DNA of 64,000 nucleotides, taken from Comamonas composti DSM 21721 (lineage in GTDB: Bacteria > Pseudomonadota > Gammaproteobacteria > Burkholderiales > Burkholderiaceae_C). Both the position numbers and the translations under genes were made by a program. A model generated the notes under the pieces. That model searched no databases. It was not told the DNA's origin and saw only the letters and a program-made list of their open reading frames with translations. This document shows, in pieces, positions 1 to 9,010 of this stretch (its first letter is position 1; each line of letters opens with the position of its first letter). Location of the stretch: positions 124,198 to 188,197 of the forward strand of contig NZ_KE386971.1 of the NCBI RefSeq assembly GCF_000429845.1, written 5' to 3'.

Positions 1-979
1 CAAGGAAAAACTCTACGACCCCGCCAACCTCAGCGGCTGGCCGGGTGTGTCCTCCACCCAAGGCAACCCCAGCACCTCGGTCAGCCAATATGCGCTGTTT
101 GTGGAAGATGAAATCCGCCTCAGCGAGCGCCTGGCCATTACGCTGGGTGACCGTTTTGACCACCACGAGAACTTTGGCGGCAACCACAGCCCCCGCGCCT
201 ACGGTGTCTTCCACCTGAACCCGGCATGGACCATCAAGGGCGGGGTCTCGCGGGCCTTTCGCACGCCCACCCTGGTGCAAAACAGCCCCCATTGGGGCTC
301 GGTATCCTGCGGCAGCGCCACCAGCGGTTGCTACATCATTGGCAGCAAGGACCTGAAGCCCGAAACCGCGCTGAGCAAGGAAATCGGCCTGCAATACCAG
401 CAGGGCGCACACAACGCCAGCGTCACCGTGTTCGACACCAAGCTGAAGAACATGATCGACATCGAAAGCCGCACCCGCGATGCGGCCCTGGCCCCGGGCT
501 TTGACAACTTTGTCGGCTTTTTGCCCGATGGCCGCCCCATCTTCAGCTACCAGAACATCAACAGCGCCCGCACCCGGGGGCTGGAAGCCAGCTGGAAATG
601 GCAGGCCACGGCCGACCTGGGCTTCAAAAGCAGCTACACCTATCTCTCGGCCAAGAACACCAGCAAGGCAGTGCACACACCGCTGCTCAATCGCTCGCGC
701 CACAACCTCAACGTGGCCGCCGACTGGCGCCTGAATGCGCAATGGAGCCTGGCTGCCAACTGGCGCTTGCAAAGCGCGCAGCCGCTGAACACCGCCAACA
801 CCGTGCGCAAGCCCGGCCATGGCCTGGTGGACCTGAGCGCGGCCTGGAAAATCAGCCCCAGCACCACGCTGCGCACCGGTATCTTGAACCTGGCCAACCG
901 CAGCTTCGAGCGCATCAACGCCAGCGATTACAGCGAGGAAGGCCGCCGCATCTATCTGTCGCTGAACGCCCAGTTCTGA
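1..979 (+). CDS. TonB-dependent outer-membrane receptor, C-terminal part (5' end outside window)
   Basis: The reading frame is open from base 2 and ends in a stop at 977-979, so only about the last 325 residues are seen. They form the distal strands of a TonB-dependent beta-barrel: repeated amphipathic strands, the segment GGVSRAFRTPTL, the conserved DLKPE motif of siderophore receptors, and a C-terminal phenylalanine (SLNAQF) that acts as the BAM insertion signal. The sequence around DLKPETALSKEIGLQY resembles FepA/CirA/PfeA catecholate receptors. The gene 22 bp downstream encodes a Fes-like esterase, which supports a ferric-catecholate substrate. The plug domain, TonB box and any Fur box lie outside the window. 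The receptor type is secure; the exact siderophore is inferred. Confidence 0.9.
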   Translation, partial: KEKLYDPANLSGWPGVSSTQGNPSTSVSQYALFVEDEIRLSERLAITLGDRFDHHENFGGNHSPRAYGVFHLNPAWTIKGGVSRAFRTPTLVQNSPHWGSVSCGSATSGCYIIGSKDLKPETALSKEIGLQYQQGAHNASVTVFDTKLKNMIDIESRTRDAALAPGFDNFVGFLPDGRPIFSYQNINSARTRGLEASWKWQATADLGFKSSYTYLSAKNTSKAVHTPLLNRSRHNLNVAADWRLNAQWSLAANWRLQSAQPLNTANTVRKPGHGLVDLSAAWKISPSTTLRTGILNLANRSFERINASDYSEEGRRIYLSLNAQF

Positions 980-1000
980 TCCCCTTCCGCTTGCCCTGCC

Positions 1001-2875
1001 ATGCCCTCCATGTTTTCACACCGTTTTCTCCCACGCCCCCTGCGCTCCTTTCAACCCTTCCAACCCTTACACGGACTGCGCGGGCTGATCGCCTGCGGCC
1101 TCGCCGCCGCCGTGCTGCCCTCTGCCCTGGCCGCAGGCCCTGCAGACACAGCGGGGCTGCGCTGCCAGGCCCAGGCGGCCCCTGCCCCCCAACACTGGCA
1201 GCGCTGCGACCAGCCCCTGCAAGGCCCGGTGCTGCACATCCAGGCTCCGGCCGGACAGCTGCTGCTGTGGACGCTGGAGGGCGGAAGCCACGCCCATGAG
1301 GTGCAGCTATTCGGCCCGGACGGGCAGTTGCTGCGCCAATGGCCTGCGGTGCACAACGGCCGCCAGGAGCTGGGCTGGGCCACCACCAGCGCCGGCCACT
1401 ACCGGTTACAGGCCCGCAACCCCTATTTCACGCCAGGCCCGGATGCCGCGCCCCTGCAGTGGCAGCTGCGCACCAGCGCCCCCGCCCAGCGCGACCTGCC
1501 CGCCACCGGAGCCACGCCTGCAGCACCGGCAAGCAGCCCGTTGCACTCGCCACTCTTGCTTCAGCTTCAGGAGCAGCTAGCGCAGGCCGGTGCTGCGCAA
1601 AAGGCCAGTTTGATTCAAAACTTCTGGCGCAGCGTGCAGGCCCAAGGCACACCGCTGCTGGAGCCCCTGCCCCATTCCCAGGAGGTGTTGACCACCTTTT
1701 TGTGGCGCGCACCGGCCGGTACGGCCGACCAGGCCCACCTGGTGCGGCTGGACTGGGCCATGCGCTCGGACTCGCCCTTCCAGCTGCAGCAGCTGCCGGG
1801 CACGGATATCTGGCAGCTCAGCCTGCCGCTGCCACGCGGCCTGCGCGCCGCCTACCAACTGGTGGTGGACCCGCTGCGCTACCCCGCAGCCGCGGGCCAG
1901 GCCCCCAGCCGCATGCAGCAGATGCAAACCCAGCAGTTGGCCGCCCAGCGCGATGCCCTCAACCCCCATGTCTGGCATGCGGGCAACCCGGACCTCGCTG
2001 CCGACAGCGAAGCCGCCCGCCATGCCCAGCGCTCGGCCCTGGACATTCCCGCCAGCGGCCCACTGCGCAACCAGGCCAGCGACGCAGCGCTGCCCGCGTT
2101 AAAGGGCAGCTTGCAGCACCTGCGCTTTGCCAGCAGCCAGTTGGACAAGCAACGCAGCCTCAGCCTCTATCTGCCGCCCGGCAGCCATGCCCCAGGCAGC
2201 CTGCCCCTGCTGCTGTTGTTTGACCGCGAGGCCTATCTGGAACGGGTGCAACTGCCCCAGCGCCTGGAAGCCTGGATAGCGCAAGGCCTCATCCCGCCCA
2301 TGGCCGTGCTGTTGGTGGCCAATCCCACGCGCGAGGACCGCGCCAAGGAACTGCCCCCGCACAGCGATGCCTTTGGCCGCATGCTGGCCACCGAGCTGCT
2401 GCCCTGGCTGCGCGCCCGCACGCCGGCGCTGGCGCGCGATGCCAGCCAGGTGGTGGTGGCCGGCTCCAGCTACGGCGGCCTGGCCTCGGGCTATCTGGGC
2501 TGGGCCCACCCCGCGTCCTTTGGCAATGTGCTGAGCCTGTCCGGCTCCTACTGGTGGGCACCCACACCCGCGGCCAGCCAGGCAGCGCACCGCTGGAGCG
2601 AAAGCGATTGGTTCATGCAGCAGGTGGCGCAAAGCCCCACCCGCCCGGTGCGCTGGCACCTGGGCTATGGCCTGCTGGAGCGTGGCGTCAACGGCGAAGG
2701 CGGCCTGGTGGACAACAACCGCCATCTGCGCAATGTGCTGCAGGCCAAGGGCTACACGGTGAGCAGCGACGAATTCGCCGGCGGCCACGACTACTACGCC
2801 TGGGACCAGGCCATTTTGCGCGGCCTGCAGGCCCTGGGCTTCAGCGGCCCGGCGGCTGCCTGCGGGCACTGCTGA
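1001..2875 (+). CDS. Exported Fes/IroE-type siderophore esterase
   Basis: A 624-residue protein of the enterochelin esterase family, which hydrolyses catecholate siderophore ester bonds to release iron. The N-terminus has a basic, then hydrophobic Ala/Leu-rich signal peptide (roughly residues 25-45), so the enzyme is probably periplasmic, unlike cytoplasmic Fes. Residues about 70-150 look like a beta-sandwich of the PPC type. A Fes N-terminal-like domain follows, and then the alpha/beta hydrolase domain. The nucleophile motif is GSSYGG (Ser490), and the catalytic His lies in GGHDYYAW (His596), both typical of Fes. It starts 22 bp after the receptor gene and probably shares its transcript. No clear Shine-Dalgarno precedes the ATG, so Met4 is an alternative start. 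Confidence 0.85.
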   Translation: MPSMFSHRFLPRPLRSFQPFQPLHGLRGLIACGLAAAVLPSALAAGPADTAGLRCQAQAAPAPQHWQRCDQPLQGPVLHIQAPAGQLLLWTLEGGSHAHEVQLFGPDGQLLRQWPAVHNGRQELGWATTSAGHYRLQARNPYFTPGPDAAPLQWQLRTSAPAQRDLPATGATPAAPASSPLHSPLLLQLQEQLAQAGAAQKASLIQNFWRSVQAQGTPLLEPLPHSQEVLTTFLWRAPAGTADQAHLVRLDWAMRSDSPFQLQQLPGTDIWQLSLPLPRGLRAAYQLVVDPLRYPAAAGQAPSRMQQMQTQQLAAQRDALNPHVWHAGNPDLAADSEAARHAQRSALDIPASGPLRNQASDAALPALKGSLQHLRFASSQLDKQRSLSLYLPPGSHAPGSLPLLLLFDREAYLERVQLPQRLEAWIAQGLIPPMAVLLVANPTREDRAKELPPHSDAFGRMLATELLPWLRARTPALARDASQVVVAGSSYGGLASGYLGWAHPASFGNVLSLSGSYWWAPTPAASQAAHRWSESDWFMQQVAQSPTRPVRWHLGYGLLERGVNGEGGLVDNNRHLRNVLQAKGYTVSSDEFAGGHDYYAWDQAILRGLQALGFSGPAAACGHC

Positions 2876-2912
2876 TGGTCAGGCGCACACCACGGGCCAT
2901 GGCCGGCCATAG

Positions 2913-4130
2913 CTAACGCTGGGGCACGGGATGAAAGCTGCCCGCCCATTTCCAGCCGGCATAGGCGCACCACAGCAGGCCCAGCAAGGCCAGGCTGCCA
3001 CCCACATGGCCCAGGTGTTGCATGCCGGCGTGCAGGCCCACCTGGCTGCCCAGCAACGCACCAGCGCCTATGCCCACGTTGAACAGGCCGGAAAACAGCG
3101 ACATGCCCACATCCGTGGCGTCAGAAGCCAGGCGCAGCACCTTGGCCTGCAGCACCAGGGCCATGCACAACATGGCCACGCCCCAGACGGCACACACCGC
3201 ATACAGGCCGGGCAGCCAGGCCGTGCTGGGCAGCAGCAGCCACAGGCTGGCCGTCAGCACCGCCAGCGCCAGCAGCAAAAAGCTGCGCGGAAAACGCAGG
3301 CCAAAGGCGCTAAAGCATAGGCTGCCCACAATGCCCATGCCGCCAAACAGCAGCAGCACCAGGGTGGTCACATGGTTGCTCAGCCCACCCACCTGCTGCA
3401 CCAGGGGCTCGATATAGCTGTAGACGGTGAACTGCGCCGTCACCATCAGAATCAAGAGCCCATAAGTGGCCAGCAGCGCCGGTCGGCGCAGCAACACGGG
3501 AATGGAGCTGGCCGAGCCCGCGTTCTCGCTGGGCAGGGGCGGCAGCAGCGCGCGCAGCACCAGCATCACAGCCAGCGCCACCACGCCGATGACGCCAAAC
3601 GTGGTGCGCCAGCCCAGGGCCTCGCCCACCACACGGCCCAGCGGAATGCCCAACACCATGGCCAGCGTGGTGCCGGTGGCCAGCAGGCCCAGGGCCTGGG
3701 TCTTGCGCCCCGTGGGCGCCACGCGCACGGCCAGCGCGGCCGTGATGGACCAGAACACCGCGTGCGCCAAGGCAATACCGATGCGGCTGGCCAGCAGCAC
3801 GCCATAACTCCAGGCCATGGCCGACAGCGCATGGCTGGCAATGAACAGCGCAAACACCCCCATCAGCAAGCGGCGCCGCTCCCAGTGGCGGGTGAGCAGC
3901 ATGCAGGGCAGCGAAGCCAGGGCCACCACCCAGGCATAAATGGTCAGCATCAAACCGACCTGCTCGGTGCGCATGCCAAAGCTGGTGCCCAGGTCGCTGA
4001 GCAGGCCCACGGGCACAAATTCGGTGGTGTTGAACACAAAGGCGGCCAGCGCCAGGGCGATCACGCTGGCCCAGGCCTGGGCCGAGGAGCGGTTCTGAAG
4101 ACTGGTTGGGGGCGGGGCAGGCGAGGTCAT
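2913..4130 (-). CDS. sotB: SotB-type sugar efflux transporter (MFS, DHA1 family)
   Basis: A 405-residue, 12-helix major facilitator protein. The first helix carries [15 protein letters not shown] and is followed by [21 protein letters not shown] and [19 protein letters not shown], which match E. coli SotB closely along the chain, as does [12 protein letters not shown] near the C-terminus. SotB exports sugars and analogues such as IPTG and arabinose from the cytoplasm. The gene converges on the siderophore esterase with a 37-bp gap that shows no obvious terminator. The ATG at 4128-4130 is the first in frame. Family assignment is strong; the physiological substrate in this organism is unknown, and export of siderophore breakdown products would be speculation. 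Confidence 0.88.
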   Translation of the reverse strand: MTSPAPPPTSLQNRSSAQAWASVIALALAAFVFNTTEFVPVGLLSDLGTSFGMRTEQVGLMLTIYAWVVALASLPCMLLTRHWERRRLLMGVFALFIASHALSAMAWSYGVLLASRIGIALAHAVFWSITAALAVRVAPTGRKTQALGLLATGTTLAMVLGIPLGRVVGEALGWRTTFGVIGVVALAVMLVLRALLPPLPSENAGSASSIPVLLRRPALLATYGLLILMVTAQFTVYSYIEPLVQQVGGLSNHVTTLVLLLFGGMGIVGSLCFSAFGLRFPRSFLLLALAVLTASLWLLLPSTAWLPGLYAVCAVWGVAMLCMALVLQAKVLRLASDATDVGMSLFSGLFNVGIGAGALLGSQVGLHAGMQHLGHVGGSLALLGLLWCAYAGWKWAGSFHPVPQR

Positions 4131-4277
4131 GAAAAATCAGAAAAATAATTTGCTGCAGCGCAATATTCTGATTCCCCGGCTTTGCATTCCAGCCCAAGCA
4201 AGAGCCAAGCCCCCTGGAGTCTGCGGGTCTATGCCCAGGCCTTGGCGATGAGAGTCCCGCAGCGTCTGCCCTTGCGT

Positions 4278-4300
4278 AAAAAAGCCCGCATGCTGCGGGC
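4278..4300 (-). terminator. Rho-independent terminator of the Liv-type binding-protein gene
   Basis: Read on the minus strand, a 7-bp stem GCCCGCA/TGCGGGC with a 3-nt loop (4284-4300) is followed by six T residues. It lies 23 bp beyond the stop codon of the binding-protein gene and would end that monocistronic transcript. Confidence 0.85.
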
Positions 4301-4322
4301 CTGCGAGCAAGCGTCTGCCCAG

Positions 4323-5456
4323 TCAATCCAGAGCCGTCTTCTGCCCGTTCTTGAACACGCTCAGCGTGTAGGTGGGATTTTTCATCTCGCCATTCTTCTC
4401 GAAGGCAATCCTGGCGGTCACCCCCGAATATTCGCTCTTTTGCAGAAAGGGAATATAGACCTTGGGATCCCAGGAGTTGGCGCGCTTCATGGCATCGGCC
4501 ATGAGCATGGTGGCATCGTAGAAGTAAGGGCTGTAGACCTGAAACTGCCCGGGGAACTTGGCGTCGTAGCGTTTTTTCCATTCCATGCCGCCAGGCATCT
4601 TGGCCAGGGACGATCCCCCTTCGGCGCAGACCACATTCTCCAGGGGCTTGGCCCCTGCAGCCACCTTGGCCAGTTCCAGCACGCAAATGCCATCGCCGCC
4701 AAGCAGCTTGATGTCATTCATGCCCAGTTGCCCCATCTGGCGCAGCATGGGGCCGGCCTGTCCATACATTCCGCCATAGAAGATGGCTTCGGGCTTCTTG
4801 GCCTTGATCGAAGTCAGAATGGCCATGAAGTCCGTGGCCTTGTCGTTGGTGAACTCGCTGGCCACGACTTTCACCCCCAGTTGCTGGGCCTCTTTCTTGA
4901 ACACATTCGCCAGCCCCTGGCCATAAGCCGTGCGGTCATCGATGACTGCCACGTTCTTGAGCTTGACCGTCTTGCCCACGTAATTGGCCAGAGCTGCGCC
5001 CAGAGCGTTGTCGTTGGCGATCACGCGGTAGGTCGTGTTCCAGCCGGGCTTGGTCAGGTCGGGGTTGGTGGCCGCCCCGGTAATCATGGGGATGCCGCAG
5101 TCCTGAAACACCTTGGACGAAGGAATGGCCACGCCCGAGTTCACAAAGGCGACCACGCCAGCCACTTTCTCATCGCAAAGTTTCTGCGCAGCCGCCGTGC
5201 CTTGCTTGGGATCGGCCACATCATCTTCGGCAATCAGTTGGAACCTGACCTTTTTGCCCCCGATCTCGAAGCCCTTGGCATTCAGATCGTCCACGGCCAT
5301 GCGCACGCCGTTTTCATCATCCTTGCCGAAGTGCGCCTGGGGCCCCGAGACCGGGCCTATATGGCCTATGCGGATGATCTGCTCCTGGGCCCAGGCCGCA
5401 CCAGCTCCCATGCCGGATGCCAAGGCCACGATACACAACTGGCGAAAACTCTTCAT
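4323..5456 (-). CDS. Branched-chain amino acid-type ABC transporter substrate-binding protein
   Basis: A 377-residue periplasmic binding protein of the LivJ/LivK family (type I fold). The signal peptide runs to the AWAQE cleavage region at about residue 23. The mature part begins IIRIGHIGPVSG, then shows AHFGKDDENG, GVVAFVNSG and the hinge-type segment VAVIDDRTAYGQG, all typical of Liv binding proteins. The start ATG follows GAGGAG at seven bases. No permease or ATPase gene lies nearby, and a strong terminator follows directly, so it is an orphan receptor that must work with a Liv permease encoded elsewhere. The ligand could be a branched-chain amino acid, an amide or an aromatic acid; the sequence does not decide. 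Confidence 0.9.
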   Translation of the reverse strand: MKSFRQLCIVALASGMGAGAAWAQEQIIRIGHIGPVSGPQAHFGKDDENGVRMAVDDLNAKGFEIGGKKVRFQLIAEDDVADPKQGTAAAQKLCDEKVAGVVAFVNSGVAIPSSKVFQDCGIPMITGAATNPDLTKPGWNTTYRVIANDNALGAALANYVGKTVKLKNVAVIDDRTAYGQGLANVFKKEAQQLGVKVVASEFTNDKATDFMAILTSIKAKKPEAIFYGGMYGQAGPMLRQMGQLGMNDIKLLGGDGICVLELAKVAAGAKPLENVVCAEGGSSLAKMPGGMEWKKRYDAKFPGQFQVYSPYFYDATMLMADAMKRANSWDPKVYIPFLQKSEYSGVTARIAFEKNGEMKNPTYTLSVFKNGQKTALD

Positions 5457-5619
5457 TGCGTACTCCTCACAGCTAGGAAAAGCGCCACGTTATGCGCCGC
5501 TTCACTGCTTGGCAATGCGCGTTATGCCGCGTGACCGCATTGCCACACTTGGCCCTGGATCAACGCTTTCGCTCAGCGACTGGCGCACAAACTGTGTTTC
5601 ATGCGCCAGTACATGGGAG

Positions 5620-6144
5620 TTATGCGGCCCTGGACAGATCCTCGACCAGATCCAGCTGGGTCAGTGCCGCCAGGCAGGCCTGGGCAACTTCAACACCCTT
5701 TTTCACAAAATGAGCGCTGAAAAACTCGATGTGGTCGCCATGCTCATGGAAGTCGCGCGGTGTGAGCACGGCCGAGAACACCGGCACATCGGTATCCAAC
5801 TGCACGCGCATCAGGCCGTCGATGACGGCTGCCGAGACGAACTCATGGCGGTAGATGCCGCCATTCACGACCAGGGCACAGGCGATGATGGCGTCAAAGC
5901 GCCCGCTCTGGGCCAGCTTCTTGGCCAGCAACGGAATCTCGAATGCACCCGGCACATTGAAGTGAGCGATCTGGCCTGCAGGCACGGCATGGGCCTGAAG
6001 CTCGGCTGCCAGGGAATCACGGGCCCTGTACACCACATCGGTATGCCAGCTCGCGCAGATCACGGCCACGCGGCTGCGTGCTGCCACGGCCTTGGAAACA
6101 GCGGGCTTGATCTGGGTGGGAAGGGAAGCAAAAGTCTGATTCAT
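5620..6144 (-). CDS. ribH2: 6,7-dimethyl-8-ribityllumazine synthase, type II (RibH2)
   Basis: Catalyses the penultimate riboflavin step, condensing the ribityl pyrimidine with dihydroxybutanone phosphate to lumazine. The 174-residue protein contains ICASWHTDVV, FNVPGAFEIPLLAKKLA, VVNGGIYRHEFV with the catalytic His region, and TPRDFHEH. The NGGIYRHEFV and FHEH segments match the RibH2 (decameric, Brucella-type) branch rather than the icosahedral RibH1 type. A longer frame reaches 6216, but the ATG at 6144 begins the natural sequence MNQTFASLP. The gene stands alone, without ribB/ribE/ribA beside it, and lies about 100 bp after an FMN riboswitch. A housekeeping ribH1 elsewhere in the genome is likely but not visible. 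Confidence 0.92.
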   Translation of the reverse strand: MNQTFASLPTQIKPAVSKAVAARSRVAVICASWHTDVVYRARDSLAAELQAHAVPAGQIAHFNVPGAFEIPLLAKKLAQSGRFDAIIACALVVNGGIYRHEFVSAAVIDGLMRVQLDTDVPVFSAVLTPRDFHEHGDHIEFFSAHFVKKGVEVAQACLAALTQLDLVEDLSRAA

Positions 6145-6248
6145 GATGATCTTTTTGAATGAAGACAACAGAATCAGGGCGCGCGCAACAGCAATGCACA
6201 ACAAGCCTCCGTGCAAGACAGGACTTGTTGATGCAAATGCTGCGCGAT

Positions 6249-6397
6249 CTCTTTCATCCGGACTATGACCGTCGGCTCTGGCATCTCACCAGATCTGCTG
6301 ACCCCGGCAGGCAGGCCTGTCGGGCGCTCGCGGGCTGCCGCACCAGACCTTGGTCTGCACGGATACCGCCGGTGGGGAATTTCACCCCGCCCTGAGA
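6249..6397 (-). promoter_or_regulatory. FMN riboswitch (RFN element)
   Basis: The minus strand contains the conserved RFN blocks in order: CGGGGTGAAATTCCCCACCG, then GGCGGTATCC, CCCGCGAGCGCC, a GACAGGCCTGCC-type arm, CAGATCTGGTGAGATGCCAG, and finally CGGTCATAGTCCGGATGAAA. These are the universally conserved FMN-binding core sequences. The element lies in the leader of ribH2, with about 104 nt between its end and the start codon. That interval holds a perfect 7-bp inverted repeat (6199-6205 with 6224-6230) but no U-run, so translational control is more likely than termination. Confidence 0.96.
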
Positions 6398-6438
6398 ACG
6401 CAGTTCTTCGCGCAAGCTGATGCGCGCAGAACCCGGCC

Positions 6439-6444
6439 ATTCTA
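6439..6444 (-). promoter_or_regulatory. Possible -10 box of the ribH2 leader transcript
   Basis: On the minus strand TAGAAT lies about 40 bp upstream of the first riboswitch block. A good -35 is not evident at 17 bp spacing, so this is tentative. The rest of 6398-6642 shows no gene. Confidence 0.35.
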
Positions 6445-6642
6445 GCTCGATGCAAATGGTAATAAGAGCAAAGCTTTGGAGGCCCCAGACCTAGGCTGTC
6501 AACGCAAAGCCTGCCGCACGCGTCTTAAGAGAACACCAGAACGTGTTAATCACCTTCATACTGACCTTGCTGAAGCTAGGCCCGCGCCCCCTCAAGACAT
6601 GCATCTGGCCATTTGCCACCGGCCACCCAGGAGACTTTGCAC

Positions 6643-7074
6643 ATGCACGACGAACCCAAGCGACTTCGCTCTCCCATGCGGGCTTTGCTGGCGCTGGGAG
6701 CCAGCAGCCTGCTCACGGCCTGCGTCCTGCCGCCGCCAGACCACTACAGTGCAGGCTCTCCGATGATCGGGGTCGGCACAAGCATCTACTACGAAACCTA
6801 TCACACGCCCTACTACGCCCCCTATTACGGGCAGCCTCCGCTGGGCGCTGGCATACATCACCACCGACCTGTGCCCGTCTACCGCGAACAGCACCGCAGA
6901 CATGAACACCGACACCGTGAGCATGGCCGGCCCCAGGAGCGGCCTCAGCGTCCAGGCTGGCAAGGCCATCACAGACCCAGGCACCAAGCCCAGCCTCCAG
7001 GGTCTGCAAGGCCTTCCCATCCAGGTCCCAGGCACAGACCCGAGCACCGCAGCGAACGGGACCCAAAGCGCTGA
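6643..7074 (+). CDS. Small lipoprotein with His/Arg/Pro-rich tail
   Basis: A 143-residue protein starting at an ATG nine bases after AGGAG (6629-6633). The N-terminus is basic, then hydrophobic, and ends in the lipobox LLTAC at about residues 19-23, so it is probably a lipidated envelope protein. A Tyr-rich stretch (SIYYETYHTPYYAPYYG) is followed by a tail of about 70 residues made mostly of His, Arg, Pro and Gln with no predicted fold. I do not recognise a family. The His clusters could bind metal, which is inference. It precedes another exported small protein by about 100 bp on the same strand. The ribH2 leader lies divergently upstream. Confidence 0.7.
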   Translation: MHDEPKRLRSPMRALLALGASSLLTACVLPPPDHYSAGSPMIGVGTSIYYETYHTPYYAPYYGQPPLGAGIHHHRPVPVYREQHRRHEHRHREHGRPQERPQRPGWQGHHRPRHQAQPPGSARPSHPGPRHRPEHRSERDPKR

Positions 7075-7175
7075 CCTTGCGCAGGCCAGGACGCAGCGCA
7101 AACCATGCACGAGTGCCACGAGTTCCAGCAACAGATAATCGCGCCATTGCCTTGCTCTCAAGGGAGGAATCCGCC

Positions 7176-7859
7176 ATGCAGCGGCCAATCACACACGCCT
7201 ATCACCCCCGGCTCTTGCGCCCATCACCGGCCTTGATCGTGATCACGGGGCTATGCCTTGCCGGCCTGTTCTGCACGACACAGGCCAGCTCCCAGGTACT
7301 GCGCTGCACCAACCCCAAGACGGGAACGGTCACCTACACCAACGGCAGTTGCGCAGCCACCGACTCCGGCCTGCAAATCCAGGCTGCGCCTTCGCCAGAA
7401 GAGGTTGAGCGTGAGCGGGCCCAGGCCAAGGAAGCCCTGGAGCGCCTGGACCAGCAACTAGCACGTGACGAAGCTGCGCGCCGCGCCCGCATCCAGCAGG
7501 AGCAGCGCGAAAAGCGCGAACGTGAACGTGCTCAGGCCCAGAACGGCAATGCGAGCTCCCCTGCCTGCGATATTGCCAGGCGCCGTCTGGACGCCATTTT
7601 GGCCGAGGAGAAGCCAGAGCCAGTCAGCTGGAGCAGCCGCAGCCAGCTGGCTCAGCAGCGTATGGAGATGGCCTGCATGAGTCCCCAGGCCTATGAGCAG
7701 CTGCAGCAAACCCGGGCCTTGCAACCAGTCCATATCCACCGCCCCGGCTGGGCCGTGGCTCCCAGACCGCCACGTCCTCAGCCGCCGCCAGCGCCCATCA
7801 CCTCCTGCAATGTGTTTCGCTGCTATGACCGCAACGGTGGCATTCACCCCATCCCCTGA
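7176..7859 (+). CDS. Secreted DUF4124-like protein with coiled coil
   Basis: A 227-residue protein; the ATG at 7176 follows GGGAGG at eight bases. A signal peptide (hydrophobic segment ending near TTQASS) precedes a short DUF4124-type domain with the pattern QVLRCTNPKTGTVTYTNGSC. Residues about 75-135 are Glu/Gln/Arg-rich and strongly coiled-coil-like. A central domain contains CDIARRRLDAIL and cysteines, and the C-terminus is Pro-rich with CNVFRCYDRNG. DUF4124 proteins are exported proteins of unknown role. The four C-terminal cysteines could form disulphides in the periplasm. Function is unknown. Confidence 0.72.
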   Translation: MQRPITHAYHPRLLRPSPALIVITGLCLAGLFCTTQASSQVLRCTNPKTGTVTYTNGSCAATDSGLQIQAAPSPEEVERERAQAKEALERLDQQLARDEAARRARIQQEQREKRERERAQAQNGNASSPACDIARRRLDAILAEEKPEPVSWSSRSQLAQQRMEMACMSPQAYEQLQQTRALQPVHIHRPGWAVAPRPPRPQPPPAPITSCNVFRCYDRNGGIHPIP

Positions 7860-7949
7860 CCCCGGGAGGCCTCTCGACAAGGGGCGATCTTCTTGTCTGG
7901 CTGCGTCAGCGTCGCTCGCAACGCTTGACGCTCAGCGCCCTGGCAAGCG

Positions 7950-8933
7950 CTAGCCGTCCTCGCTCAGCCCCAGGGCCACATGAGGGTAGCGCAGTCTCAG
8001 GCCCAGCTCATGCTTCAGACGGCCGTTATCCAGCCTGCGCGACTCGCCCATGAAGCTCAGCAGGCTGAGGGGCAGCTCGCGCTGGGCCTGGGGACGACTG
8101 ATGCGCGCCGGCCTTGGCAGGCCATAGATGTCGGCTGCCAGATCGAAGTAGTCTCCCATGCGCAGCTCGCTGTCGTCGCAGACGTTGTAGGTCCGCTGCG
8201 GCCTGCCGCGCCATAGAGCGAGCAGGCAGGCACGCGCCAGATCGTCGGCATGGATGTGGCTGGTGAACACATCATCCTCAGACCTCAAGACCGGGGTTCC
8301 ACGCAGCAGGCGCGCACGCGGCGTGCCGCCTGCGCGGTCCGGGGCATAAATGCCGGGGATGCGCAAGATACTGGCCCGCTGACCCAGGCGGCCTGCAAAG
8401 CGCACGGCAAGCTCGGCGTTCACACGTCTTTGGGCGCGCGCCGTGGAGGGAGCAGCAGGCCGGCTCTCGAACACTTTTGCACCCTTGCAGTCGCCATAAA
8501 CCCCGCTGGTCGATCCGTAGACCAGGCTCCGAGGCCTGGAGCGCAGATGCAGAGCGCGCAGCAAGACCGTGGTACGCGGATCCAGCCACCAGGGACCCAG
8601 CTCCTGCGAGGAGTTCGGCGGAGGCGCCAGATGAACGATACGCGTGGCCAGCCCTGCCAGCCGCCGGATCGAAGCCGCCTGGTCGAGGTCGCCAAGCAGG
8701 GGCGTGACTCCACGCATCCTGAGCTCGGCCATGCGCGGCCCGCCACGCGTCAGCGCCAGCACCCGAGGCCGCCGGCCCGTATGGACCTGGCCGTGCTGCA
8801 ATGCCGAAGCCACGCGCAGACCGACATCGCCACAACCTACGATGAGCACGCGCTCACGGCGAAAGCGCGCCGGCAGCGCGCCCAATGGGTTTTGATTTGA
8901 GGGCAAAATCCTGACCTGTTGCGAGGGCGGCAC
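7950..8933 (-). CDS. NAD(P)-dependent epimerase/dehydratase-like SDR protein (YeeZ-like)
   Basis: A 327-residue extended short-chain dehydrogenase/reductase-like protein. The Rossmann nucleotide motif is VLIVGCGDVGLRVA near residue 30, an atypical GxGxxG similar to the YeeZ group. YGSTSGVYGD supplies the Ser and Tyr of the active-site region, and RIPGIYAP and YNVCDD follow as in nucleoside-sugar epimerases. A GTG at 8931-8933 opens the frame; a later start before RRERVLIV is possible. It is divergent from the ferredoxin-reductase gene with about 77 bp between starts. The substrate is not predictable. Confidence 0.78.
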   Translation of the reverse strand: MPPSQQVRILPSNQNPLGALPARFRRERVLIVGCGDVGLRVASALQHGQVHTGRRPRVLALTRGGPRMAELRMRGVTPLLGDLDQAASIRRLAGLATRIVHLAPPPNSSQELGPWWLDPRTTVLLRALHLRSRPRSLVYGSTSGVYGDCKGAKVFESRPAAPSTARAQRRVNAELAVRFAGRLGQRASILRIPGIYAPDRAGGTPRARLLRGTPVLRSEDDVFTSHIHADDLARACLLALWRGRPQRTYNVCDDSELRMGDYFDLAADIYGLPRPARISRPQAQRELPLSLLSFMGESRRLDNGRLKHELGLRLRYPHVALGLSEDG

Positions 8934-9010
8934 CCGCGCGCCGCCAGTGCGGCCGCAGCATGTCCGCCAGGGGAATCAAGGCGTTTCAACGCCCCAAGGA
9001 TACAGAGAAC

